Shown here in pieces: positions 9,327 through 18,700 of a stretch of 64,000 nt of DNA. The notes under the pieces are model-generated. The model worked only from the letters and a program-made list of their open reading frames with translations. It ran no database searches and had not been told where the DNA came from. The stretch's first letter is position 1. Each line of letters starts with the position of its first letter. The DNA is from Candidatus Mesenet endosymbiont of Phosphuga atrata. GTDB lineage: Bacteria; Pseudomonadota; Alphaproteobacteria; Rickettsiales; Anaplasmataceae. The stretch spans positions 372,001 through 436,000 of the forward strand of contig NZ_OZ026541.1 in the NCBI RefSeq assembly GCF_964020175.1, written 5' to 3'. Made by a program: the position numbers and the translations under genes.

Positions 9327-10583
9327 ATGTTACTTGAAGAACAATTAGTTGATGCAGTAGAAGGGAACAACATAGAGAAAGTACGCTCCTTATTGGAAAA
9401 AGGAGCAAATCCTAATATTGGAGTCATTGATCCCATTGCTGGTAATAGAACTATTATGTGTATTGCTGCTGAAGAAGGCAACATAGAAATTATGAAACTA
9501 CTTCTAAAGCATGGTGCAGATATAGACAATGGTGAAAAAGGCACAAAAGGACAGAATTTCACACCTTTAAATGCTGCTGTTATATTAAATCAAGAAGAAG
9601 CTGCAATATTTCTTGTAAAAAATGGTGCAAATATCCATTATGACGATCAGAATGGATCAACACCTCTACACAACGCTATTTATCAACAATCAAGAAAATT
9701 AGTAGAATTGTTTTTAAACATAGGTGCAAATATTCACGCCAGGAATGTTTCTGAAGAAACTCCTTTACACGTTGCAACCCACTATTATACAGATCCACAA
9801 ATAATAAGGCTACTTTTAGAGTACGGATCAAGTGTTAATAATACTGGCCATTCTGGCTACACGCCTTTAAGAAATTATATGAAAAATTATGATCTATATA
9901 GCGCTATTACATCGAAGAGACCTTTAGAGAGTTTTTTCCTACTACTACTTTTCGGTGCTAATGTAAATAAAGAGTGTAGAGATACAAGAGAAAGGATAAA
10001 CTACACACCTCGCTTAAAAAATTGCCTCACAGCATTTAAACAAATCAAAGCAATGCCCCACTTAGGTAAGTTAATAGAAGCAAACATAAAAAGAGATAAA
10101 AAAGAAAACGTAAGAGTTATTGCTAGCTACATAAACAATAAAGCTGAAGGACAAGAATTAATTGAAGAGTTTGAAGTAATTAAAGAAAAATATGGTTTTA
10201 ATGGAGAGTTATCTTTTATACCTGGGTGCTTGTTATATGTGATAAAAAATATGATTTTCACTTTCCTCAAATTTTATGATAGAGAAAAATCAATTATAAC
10301 TGATTTTGGCAGTTCAATAAATGCAGATACAGTGACAAAAGAAGGCACAAATGTGCAGAGATATCTCCCTGAAGAAGTGTTAAAAGAAATATTTTCTTAT
10401 TTAGATAGTAATGAACAAAAGAATGTTATGCTCGCTCTTAGTGAAAAAGCAGATGTACTTTTAAGCAAGTTACAAGACACCTGTCAAACTCCAGATACAT
10501 TATTAGCTAAAGCATATGTATTTTTAGGTAAATTAAAAAATATTTATCAAACATCAACTGACAAGGGATGTTGTATCAGCTAG
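9327..10583 (+). CDS. Ankyrin-repeat protein with C-terminal F-box-like motif
   Basis: A 418-residue protein. Residues about 1-225 form roughly six ankyrin repeats (for example GNIEIMKLLLKHGADI, GSTPLHNAIYQQSRKLVELF and ETPLHVATHYYTDPQIIRLL). A helical region follows, then residues 345-359 read RYLPEEVLKEIFSYL and continue DSNEQKNVMLAL. That pattern (LP-x-E-V/I-L-x-x-I-F-S-Y-L) is the core of eukaryotic F-box domains, which bind Skp1. ANK plus F-box proteins are known effectors in Legionella (AnkB). No signal peptide is seen, so type IV export would be expected if it is secreted. The start has a G6 Shine-Dalgarno tract (9317-9322). The ankyrin call is firm and the F-box call is an inference. 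Confidence 0.9.
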   Translation: MLLEEQLVDAVEGNNIEKVRSLLEKGANPNIGVIDPIAGNRTIMCIAAEEGNIEIMKLLLKHGADIDNGEKGTKGQNFTPLNAAVILNQEEAAIFLVKNGANIHYDDQNGSTPLHNAIYQQSRKLVELFLNIGANIHARNVSEETPLHVATHYYTDPQIIRLLLEYGSSVNNTGHSGYTPLRNYMKNYDLYSAITSKRPLESFFLLLLFGANVNKECRDTRERINYTPRLKNCLTAFKQIKAMPHLGKLIEANIKRDKKENVRVIASYINNKAEGQELIEEFEVIKEKYGFNGELSFIPGCLLYVIKNMIFTFLKFYDREKSIITDFGSSINADTVTKEGTNVQRYLPEEVLKEIFSYLDSNEQKNVMLALSEKADVLLSKLQDTCQTPDTLLAKAYVFLGKLKNIYQTSTDKGCCIS

Positions 10584-11689
10584 GGTTAACGTAAGTTTTT
10601 GTATAAAACCTAAATTTTATTAGCTTTAAATAAATATCGTAACTAATTTTGAAAAAACAGTAAAATTCCGCCAATTTTCTGCTTCCATGGTTGTGAATGT
10701 ATATGATATAAAGAGAATGCCAATCTGGAGAGATTGAGGCTGTAGAGGCGGCCTTTAAAGTGGCAGATGTATAGGAAAAAAAGATCTGAATATATTGAAT
10801 AGGATCTTTGGCGACCTACTGAATAGTTTTAGCTATTTTAAGATTTTTTCTTAAAACAAGATTGATACCTTTGTGGTCATATGCTTTAAAACATACGACT
10901 ATAGCGCTTCCAATTATCAATTGGTAGTCCTCTCATGGTGGGAATCCGTGAAAAGGGCTAAAAACGTCCTCTCTCTGATGTTGTACACGTGCTTTTTCTC
11001 CAGATTGGCACTAAATCAACAATAGGTCGAAAAAGGTTGAAAGATAAGATCAAAATAAATAATGATTCAGAGAACTCTATAAAACAATTATAAGATGAAA
11101 CAAATTTTAAATTTTTCTTTTTAATTATAGGAGTATGAGATGAAAATGTTTTTTTGAATTTATGCTTAGTTTAGTAATTTATATTACTCTCTAAGCAGTT
11201 CGTTTATCGAAGTTTTAGCACGCGTTTTCTCATCTACTTTTTTACAATTATAGCGCTTCCTGTATAATCATTTTTACGGTATTTCTACAATATTTGTATC
11301 TCATCTCTTTAAATTAGAATTTATATCTTGTCTATTTTATATTAGTAATCCCTTTTTTAAATTGTTCAAACTCTTGGTTTGATATATTGTTGGATAGTGG
11401 GCGGCGTAGAATATGTAGATGATCAGATTACCACTGACAATATCTACGTAATTTATGTTTCTCTTCTCTACAGCTATTTCACCTGTAAATATCTGTATTT
11501 AGTACAATTTAAATCAAACGTACTGTGAGAGCTGTGTTTATAAATAAACTAAAGTAGATCTAATACTGAAATACTAAGGCTGAAGGCGAGCACCTAACTA
11601 TAGTACTTTCCAAAATAAATGATAAAGGTATAATGAAATTTTTAATATATAAAGAGATAGCTTAGATTTACGGGAGAAAGCGGTATCTA
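10584..11689. other. Gene-poor region, mostly decayed sequence
   Basis: About 1.1 kb without any convincing reading frame. It holds the 293-bp element with inverted termini described separately. The 12-base string TATAGCGCTTCC occurs twice, near 10903 and 11252. The remainder is AT-rich with many stops and leads into the IS630 remnant. I recognise no tRNA, tmRNA or RNase P motif. Confidence 0.5.
10718..11010. repeat. MITE-like element with 14-bp perfect terminal inverted repeats
   Basis: The left end TGCCAATCTGGAGA (10718-10731) is matched exactly by its reverse complement TCTCCAGATTGGCA (10997-11010). The 293-bp interior has no long reading frame and is not as AT-rich as its surroundings. 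This is the form of a non-autonomous miniature transposable element. I see no clear target-site duplication at the edges. A structured RNA closed by a terminal stem is the alternative. Confidence 0.5.
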
Positions 11690-12290
11690 TGGTTGAGAAA
11701 GGGAAGTCGAAAGCTGAGGTTGTGGAGCTGTTGGAATAGCAATACTATACAGATGGCTGAAAAAGCAATCTGCCGGATAAAACCAGCAAAAGCTAGTGGT
11801 TTCATACGAAAAATAGATCCCTAGAAGAATATGTAAAAAAGCATCCAGCTGGCAGAGATGAAATTGGTTCGGAATAAGCGCAATTTGGTACAACAGCTAA
11901 AAATCACATTAAAAAAAATTTATCAAGAGATGAAAAAGATTTATCGAAAAAATTGCCAAAATAGACCAATCGTATATATAGATGAAAGATTATATAGAGA
12001 ATATGGACAAGAGGAAAGAAAATACATGCACTGGCAAAAGACGAGAACATAATAGGATGGAAGAAGATTTGTTGCACCTCTGACCTTTACTGGAGGTTGT
12101 GATAAAGAAGTACTTAATACATGGTTAGAACACTACCGGAGCTGCCTGTTAATACAACTGTAGTTATCGATAATGCAATAAAACCGCTAAAACAAGAGAA
12201 TTAATTGAAAAGGCAATTTACTCTATCTTCCTCCATATTCTCCTGACTTGAACCCCATTGAACATTGCTCGCATACCATCAAAAGTTACC
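11690..12290 (+). pseudogene. IS630-family transposase remnant
   Basis: Pieces of one transposase can be followed through several frames, broken by stops and frameshifts: KGKSKAEVVELL, ILYRWLKKQSAG, SLEEYVKKHPAGRDEIG, SAIWYNSLKITLKK, then VYIDERLYREYGQEERKY and finally LPPYSPDLNPIEHC near 12230-12270. The YIDE block and the PPYSPDLNPIE block carry catalytic acidic residues of the IS630/DDE_3 type. No intact frame remains, so it cannot make an active enzyme. Confidence 0.75.
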
Positions 12291-12654
12291 TCTAATGCAT
12301 CAACATTTCTTCTTCTTGTTGGTAACTCTATTATTGAGGTTTATCATTCAGTTTAGGAAAGACTATATGCTCCTGTAATTGCCGTAGATTTTGGGCAAAA
12401 GCCTCCATTTCTTACCATATACCAAACTGCTTCTACAAACCTTCTTATTTGGATTTTCATCTTTCTTATTTTTATGCTTTTTAGGAATGCAAAAACTTGT
12501 TCCTATTTGGTAGTTTCTCCATATTAATTCATGGTTAAAGCTACTTCTTTCTTTTATTTTCCTATCAAAGAAACTCTATTTCCTGATTATCATTGTATAG
12601 CTTTACAAGAACTGATAAGCAAATTCAAAAACTTCTGATTGTTGTTGCAAAAAA
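12291..12654 (-). pseudogene. IS5-family transposase N-terminal remnant
   Basis: On the minus strand, about 12500 down to 12340, two frames together read IRRFVEAVWYMVRNGG and then KWRLLPKIYGNYRSI. This matches the start of IS5-group transposases, where an (R/F)xFVEAVLYVLRTGCQWRLLPxxYGxW block is usual. A frameshift lies between the two parts, and the catalytic DDE portion is missing. It lies directly beside the 3' end of dnaN and shares no visible unit with the IS630 remnant. Confidence 0.55.
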
Positions 12655-13761
12655 TTAAAGCCTCATGGGCATTACTAAATGTAAAAAGCTTTTTGAATCT
12701 CTATCCTTCATTAGCATAGCGCTGTTTTCATCATAGAAAACAAGCTCACATTTGCCTTTTATACAAGATAAAACTTCAAGTAAATAACGTGAATTAAACC
12801 CTATTTCTAACTCTTTACCATTATATTCAACCTCCAAACTTTCAGTAGCATAATTAGAGTCAGATGATATAGAATGCAAAGTTAACTCATTATTTTTTAA
12901 GAAAAATTTTATAGGCTTAACTTTATCTAAAATAACAACAGACACTCTATCTATAGCATCAGCAAGTTTACTACTATCAATCATCAAAGACATACCCTCG
13001 TCAGCTGGGATTATTTTTTCATAGTCTGGAAAAGTTCCATCCACCAATTTAGATGTTAGTATATATTGTGAACATTCAAATTGTATTTTTGTTTGTGATA
13101 ATTTTATAGTTAGATTATGTTTTTCATCTAAAACTTTCAAGACTTCCGTAACAGCTTTGCGTGGGACTATCACACCAAAATCATTCTCAATTTTTTGTTC
13201 AATTTTCGCATTAGACAGGCGATGACCATCAGTTGCAACACAATATAAGGTTTGCTTATGGTTATGAATATAAACACCGTTTAAATTATAACGAGCATCA
13301 TCTGAAGACATTGCAAATCTTATCTTAGTTAAGAAGTTAAAAAAATCTATAGCTGGCAACTCAAAATTGAAGATAAAATTATCCTCTTCGATAGGGAAGA
13401 TCTTTCCTGCTACAACAACCGGTACTGAAAAGCTTGAGTTACCACACACTATAGATAGTTTGGCATTACTCAATTTAAATTCAACATCTAAGCCAGCTGG
13501 CAATCTTCTGATAATATCATAAACCATGTGTGCTGAAACTTTCACTTCCCCTTCAGTAGAGATTTGAGCTTCAAGCAAAGCAACTATAGAAATATCAAGA
13601 TCAGATGCTGTGAGTGTTACAGTGTTTTGAGATGCTTTGATTTGAACACAAGATAAAACATCTATGACATTACGTCGCTCAACTATCCCACTTATACAAG
13701 ATAACGCACTTAGAATATTTTCTCTCTTTATAGTAAAATTCAAGCCTGAAATTTCTTCCAC
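12655..13761 (-). CDS. dnaN: DNA polymerase III beta subunit (sliding clamp)
   Basis: Forms the ring that tethers the replicative polymerase to DNA. The 368 residues match the family length and show the three repeated clamp domains, with LNFTIKRENILSALSCISGIVERR at the start, LNGVYIHN and VATDGHRLSNAKIE in the middle, and LHLVMPMRL at the C-terminus (the usual MPMRL ending). The gene is not next to dnaA, as is common in Rickettsiales. Transposon debris flanks its 3' end. The start is supported by the family N-terminus. The divergent HAD gene begins 93 bp away. Confidence 0.96.
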   Translation of the reverse strand: MEEISGLNFTIKRENILSALSCISGIVERRNVIDVLSCVQIKASQNTVTLTASDLDISIVALLEAQISTEGEVKVSAHMVYDIIRRLPAGLDVEFKLSNAKLSIVCGNSSFSVPVVVAGKIFPIEEDNFIFNFELPAIDFFNFLTKIRFAMSSDDARYNLNGVYIHNHKQTLYCVATDGHRLSNAKIEQKIENDFGVIVPRKAVTEVLKVLDEKHNLTIKLSQTKIQFECSQYILTSKLVDGTFPDYEKIIPADEGMSLMIDSSKLADAIDRVSVVILDKVKPIKFFLKNNELTLHSISSDSNYATESLEVEYNGKELEIGFNSRYLLEVLSCIKGKCELVFYDENSAMLMKDRDSKSFLHLVMPMRL

Positions 13762-13854
13762 TGATTTTATAAAGTACTATTGCAATTAAATGATATTAAT
13801 ATTTTATTAAAAGTAAAATAGTATTATAGCTTACCTAAGGTAAATTGTGAATAA

Positions 13855-14502
13855 ATGTTAGAAAAAGTACCAAAAGCAATATTATTTGATTGGGATAATA
13901 CACTAGTTGACAGTCAACAAAGTGTAAGTGCAGCAATAAATCACACATTAAAGCAAATGGGAAATAATAGTCTACAGGCAAGTAGACATAGTTATGTCTC
14001 GCGAAAAGAATTTTTAGTCAACTTATTTGGTGATAGGTGGCAAGAAGCAGGTGCAATATATCAACAGTATCTAGATCAGCAATCACCTTTCAAAGATCTC
14101 AATCCTAACCCAGGAGTGGTAGAGATGCTGAAAAATCTAAAGCAGTATAATTTGTATCTAGCGATAGTTAGCAATAAAGAAGGTAATAACTTACGAAAAG
14201 AAGTTGCCTACCTAGGGTTAAGTCATTACTTCAAAAAAATTATAGGTTCTGGTGATACTTCAGAAGACAAACCATCTCCACTCCCTGCTGTATTTGCTCT
14301 AGAGGGTAGTAATATAAAATCAAGTAATGAAGTATTATTTGTTGGAGATAGTATAACTGACGTGCATTGTGCGATAAATGCAAACTGTTTGCCAATTGTA
14401 TATGGTAAACCCATGCTTGGTTATGAAGACTTATTATCTTTTGAGAATTTTAATCAATTTATGTTACTCGTAATGCCTATATTGGAGGGAAATAATGAGT
14501 AG
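13855..14502 (+). CDS. HAD-superfamily hydrolase (phosphoglycolate phosphatase-like)
   Basis: A 215-residue HAD subfamily IA phosphatase. Motif I is FDWDNTLVDS (residues about 9-18, with the nucleophile Asp in DxDxT form), motif II is the Ser in IVSNKEG, motif III the Lys in EDKPSP, and motif IV GDSITD. The helical cap lies between motifs I and II. The substrate is not deducible, and phosphoglycolate or pyrophosphate are the usual ones for close relatives. It overlaps the RDD gene by 8 bp, which indicates an operon. Confidence 0.85.
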   Translation: MLEKVPKAILFDWDNTLVDSQQSVSAAINHTLKQMGNNSLQASRHSYVSRKEFLVNLFGDRWQEAGAIYQQYLDQQSPFKDLNPNPGVVEMLKNLKQYNLYLAIVSNKEGNNLRKEVAYLGLSHYFKKIIGSGDTSEDKPSPLPAVFALEGSNIKSSNEVLFVGDSITDVHCAINANCLPIVYGKPMLGYEDLLSFENFNQFMLLVMPILEGNNE

Positions 14503-15067
14503 CATATATTTGGAACCTGCAGATTTAGTAAGGCGTTTTATTGCATTTTGTGTTGATGGTTTAATAATTTCTTTAGTTATACCTTTGCTTATGTTGTTCC
14601 CATTATTAATTTTATTCTTTACGAGTATCGTTTCTTTTGAGCAGTTTAGCGGATTGCTTGCAAAATTAGTTTCCTCTGTTTCAGGTATACTTGCATTTGT
14701 TGGGATTATTGTAACAGCTTCATTACCCATTTTGTACTATACTTACCTTACGTCCTCTTTTAGGCAAGCAACATTAGGACAAAGGTTTATGAATATGTAT
14801 GTTGTGCGTCTTAATCGAATTGAAATCAGAGCTGGTTTTGCACTAATAAGATCTTTGATGTGGGTATTCTTACCATCTATAATTGAAGGTGCATTTATAC
14901 TAATAGTTATTAATTTTTTAGATGAATCAACCTTAGAAGCTATATCATTTGTGTTTTTTATAGCTTTGTATATAGTACTGCCAGTTATTTCTAATAAGAA
15001 TCAGATGATACATGACATGTTATGTAAGACAGTTGTTGTAAAGGGAAGATTGGAAAAAGCTAATTAA
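14495..15067 (+). CDS. RDD family membrane protein (copy 1)
   Basis: A 190-residue inner-membrane protein of the RDD family. The name-giving residues appear as LVRRFIAFCVDGLII near the start and as NQMIHDMLCKTVVV near the end. About four hydrophobic segments lie between. GQRFMNMYVVRLN is a second family block. Function of RDD proteins is poorly known, with some acting as ion transporters. It overlaps the HAD gene by 8 bp and is followed 61 bp later by a second RDD gene, so the two are tandem paralogues. Confidence 0.85.
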   Translation: MSSIYLEPADLVRRFIAFCVDGLIISLVIPLLMLFPLLILFFTSIVSFEQFSGLLAKLVSSVSGILAFVGIIVTASLPILYYTYLTSSFRQATLGQRFMNMYVVRLNRIEIRAGFALIRSLMWVFLPSIIEGAFILIVINFLDESTLEAISFVFFIALYIVLPVISNKNQMIHDMLCKTVVVKGRLEKAN

Positions 15068-15128
15068 TCTATTTATTATTTTTCTAAAATTTGCTAAACT
15101 TTCTGACTTATTGCGTTAGAAATATGTA

Positions 15129-15623
15129 ATGAATGATTTAAATGTAGAGATTACAACAATACAAAGGCGTTTTGCTGCATATTTGATCGATACAGCTATT
15201 CTTTTGTTTCCTAGCTGTATTCTTTTTATAGTACTTGAAAAATTCCCCGTTATTTTAAACGTAATGCACATGTCACTGAATTGTCTGTATTATACTTACT
15301 TTATCTCATCTGCGAGTCAGGCAACTATTGGACAGCAGATAATGAATATTTACGTTGCAAGTCTTGATAATACTAAAATTAAGGTAGAACTTGCATTAGA
15401 TAGAAGCTTATCTCAATGTTTTCTGCCACTTATAGTGATGATATTATATAAACTAAGTGAGATTGTAGAAAATCATACAATTTTGCATTTTTTATCGATA
15501 CTAGAAGTTATGATATTAATGCTAAGTACAGCTTGGTACCTAACAGCTGCCTTTTCCAATAAAAAACAAACTGTGCATGATATTTTGTTTAAAACTATAG
15601 TGGTAGTTAGAACAAGAATATAG
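15129..15623 (+). CDS. RDD family membrane protein (copy 2, diverged)
   Basis: A 164-residue paralogue of the preceding RDD gene. It has IQRRFAAYLIDTAIL at the start, GQQIMNIYVASLD in the middle and QTVHDILFKTIVV at the end, in the same order. It is shorter by about 26 residues, mostly in the first and third membrane segments. The pair shares only the family blocks, so the duplication is old. It may be cotranscribed with the HAD and first RDD genes. Function is unknown. Confidence 0.8.
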   Translation: MNDLNVEITTIQRRFAAYLIDTAILLFPSCILFIVLEKFPVILNVMHMSLNCLYYTYFISSASQATIGQQIMNIYVASLDNTKIKVELALDRSLSQCFLPLIVMILYKLSEIVENHTILHFLSILEVMILMLSTAWYLTAAFSNKKQTVHDILFKTIVVVRTRI

Positions 15624-15749
15624 TGTACTAAAAGTTTGTGTCTTATTCTTAACATAACAATAAAAATATTGTTAAATTAATAACTTTTTAGCAAAATCTA
15701 TTTATTATTGTATTATTAGTACAGTTATCAACCAAAAGGGGAAATTAAT

Positions 15750-18700
15750 ATGAGTACAAAACAGTATAATAATATGATTAAAGAATACTTTAGCAATAAT
15801 AATAAAGGATTTAGTTCGCCTTATGAAGTAAGATTTTCGGAGTTAAATATTAAGGTAGAGGTTTATTCTCATAACTTAAAGCCAAACAAAATTGCTCAGA
15901 TGGAATCTGATACGAGGGAAGTAGTAAAAAATTTTCAGAATATATCTAATTTGAAAAGCAGCGGTTCAGAAAAGATTCTAAAAGTCTACATCTTTGATGA
16001 TCAAGCTGATTATAAGCATCTTGGTAGTAAATTTGGCTTTGACCTTGGAGATGAGGGTGGTAAGACTTACTACAGGGGAGAACAAGGTGTTTTTGCTGAC
16101 ATGTATGTTTACCAAGCAGGTGAAATTCATAATTTTAAACATGAATTAGCTCACGGATTGACTTATATTGCTACGGGAGGTAAATCACTTCCTACCGTAC
16201 TAATGGAGGGTATTGCTGATTACATTGAGCATAGCTCAGACCAAAGCTTTAATACTCAAGAAGGGTTTAGCATTGATGAGGCAGAAAAAGCAATTGGTAC
16301 AAGAGATTTAAATATAAATAACATCTTAAAATTACAATATTCAGAAAACCATGCAGATAACAGCTTGGTATATAAAATGGGTCATGCTTTAATTATGTAC
16401 TCAAAGGAGAAGGGAATATTGGGTGAGCTTTTAGAAGCAGCAAAAAAAAGTGATAATGGTCGCATAGAAGAATTAGTACAACAGAAAGATTTTAGAGAAT
16501 GGCTATCTCAACACAATACTGAAACTGCAATGAAGGAAATAAATGCTTTGCAAGTAACACAAGGAGATTTTATAGGAACTAAAAAAGAAGTAGTGGACGG
16601 AGAAATAAAAAACGTATCTTACCACAAAGCTAATATAGAAAAAATGGATGGTGAGAGTGTAGGGAAATTTTCTACTACATCGCATTACTTTACTGGAGAT
16701 TATTTGCGTGTTGAAAATTCAGCTATTAGATGTAGTCTAGATTTATCAGAACAGTATAGGTTTATAAAATTAGTTAATCGCAATGATGAAAAGAAGTTAA
16801 CTTATTGTGATAAATACGGTAATGAGTATAAAGATAGTAACGAATATAAATTTTACATATCTCAAAACATTGCTCGTTATGAGGGAAAACTACAGGAAGA
16901 TGTGATTGAAGAGTTAACATATTTTGACCCAAGCCAAGCAAGGAGTATAGGTAAGTCATCTGTGGATTTTGAGCAGGGAAAAATATATTCTATTCACTCA
17001 AATGGTGCAAATTCAGCAAAGCAAATGAATGGAGTATCAATATATGATGGTAACTATAAGGTAGGAGAATTACTCACTGAAAGTGGTTATTTTGTCAAAA
17101 TAGAAGGCAGTGATAGAGGGACATTTATTTTTACAGATAATTTAATGGGTCTATATACGAGATATGAAGATGGAGCTTACATTGCTGTCACAAAAGAGAG
17201 TGGTGAATTTACAGCCTCTCTTATAGATGGTAGAGCAGTAAGTAAAGATGAGTACTATGATAAACCACACTTGCATAGAAATGAATTACTTGAGCCAAGC
17301 ATTAACCATATTGATAAAGAGAAGGTAGATAGCTCATTATTATTAAAAAATACTATGTTTTTAGATCATTCGGAATCAGATAGAACTAAAGAAGCTACCA
17401 TAGTTAAAAGAGGAGTGCTACTTGATAATAAAGGAACAGAAAGAACAGAAGATGATGTATATGAAGCAAAAATAGAGCAAGATGATTTTATGTATACATT
17501 CCAAAATAAGGGTTTTTATATTATGCCAGAAGGGGGACTCTTTATCCATGATCATGGAAAAAACATACGTTACCAATTACCAAAGGAAATTACTCACTTA
17601 AAATTAGCAGAAAAAGATGGAGTGAATAAATTAATGCCTGTTACTAGCAATGGTAATGAATGTAATTATGATGTAAGAGGTAATATTATTCCGAATGAAT
17701 ATAAATATATTGATCCAATATTTGCACATAAGTATGCAAAAGAGGATCATTCACACAAACATGTAAATATAGGGCTGATTAATTTTGATAAATATAGACC
17801 TGGCACTATATTTGAAATGAGATATGACCCAAACGACTATCAAATACCAAGAGATGCAAGTGGTAATGTAATAAAGCTAAAGCACCAATCATACTTTACA
17901 AAAGTAAAATTATTCGATGAACATGGTCAGGAAGTTGGTATGTTATCTAATAATTTCCACAATTACACAGATAAGATATTCTTCTCTGTTGACTACAACT
18001 ACAGTTACACTGATTTCTTAGCGTCTGTTGCTCCTCAAGTTAACATCGAACAGTTAAGTAATGGGACTAAAGTAATAACTTTTGATCAAGGCAAAGGTGA
18101 TATAGGTGGTACTGATAAGGGGTATACAGATTATCAAAAAATATATACTTCAGAAAACCAAAAATCACAGTCTCACGATGAACAAATGCAAGGCGATCAG
18201 CCAGTAGCTTATGCACAAAAAGCTCAAATGCAATCTAGCAATAACAATTACCGTGATTATAATGTGCAATACGATAAAGGGCAAAACAGTGGAGCAAGAG
18301 GGAAAAGAACAGCTGATGAAGATGGTTACTCTTCTAAACAAAAGTATGTTGATAACAATGCGATCCAACCTGGAGCACAAAAACCTATTATTCTGAATTT
18401 TGAAATCGAAAGAGGTGAAAAAAGAGATCCAAAATTAGCCCTAGAAGATCTTAACAGCAGAGATCCGAAGATAGTAGAAAAACTAAAACTTACACTTAAA
18501 GATTTTGAGCTTTATCACTGTGTACGTATAAAGCTTACAGAAGAAAGTAAAAACTTTTTACGTGAAACATTAGGAGATAATGTTCAATTTAATAATCTTG
18601 ACGACTATTTTGATTTAGATCCTGAGCTTTACTATATCGTGTATAATAAATACGCTGAATATGCTAGTAGAGACGAACTATATGTTAAGAGTAGTAGCGG

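Noticed and set aside
10718-11010. RNase P RNA, tmRNA or 6S RNA
   Set aside because: None of their conserved blocks (for example GAGGAAAGTC for RNase P RNA) can be found. Only the closing stem is suggestive.
10584-12654. CRISPR array or group II intron in the gene-poor region
   Set aside because: No regularly spaced direct repeats, and no domain V hairpin or reverse transcriptase pieces.
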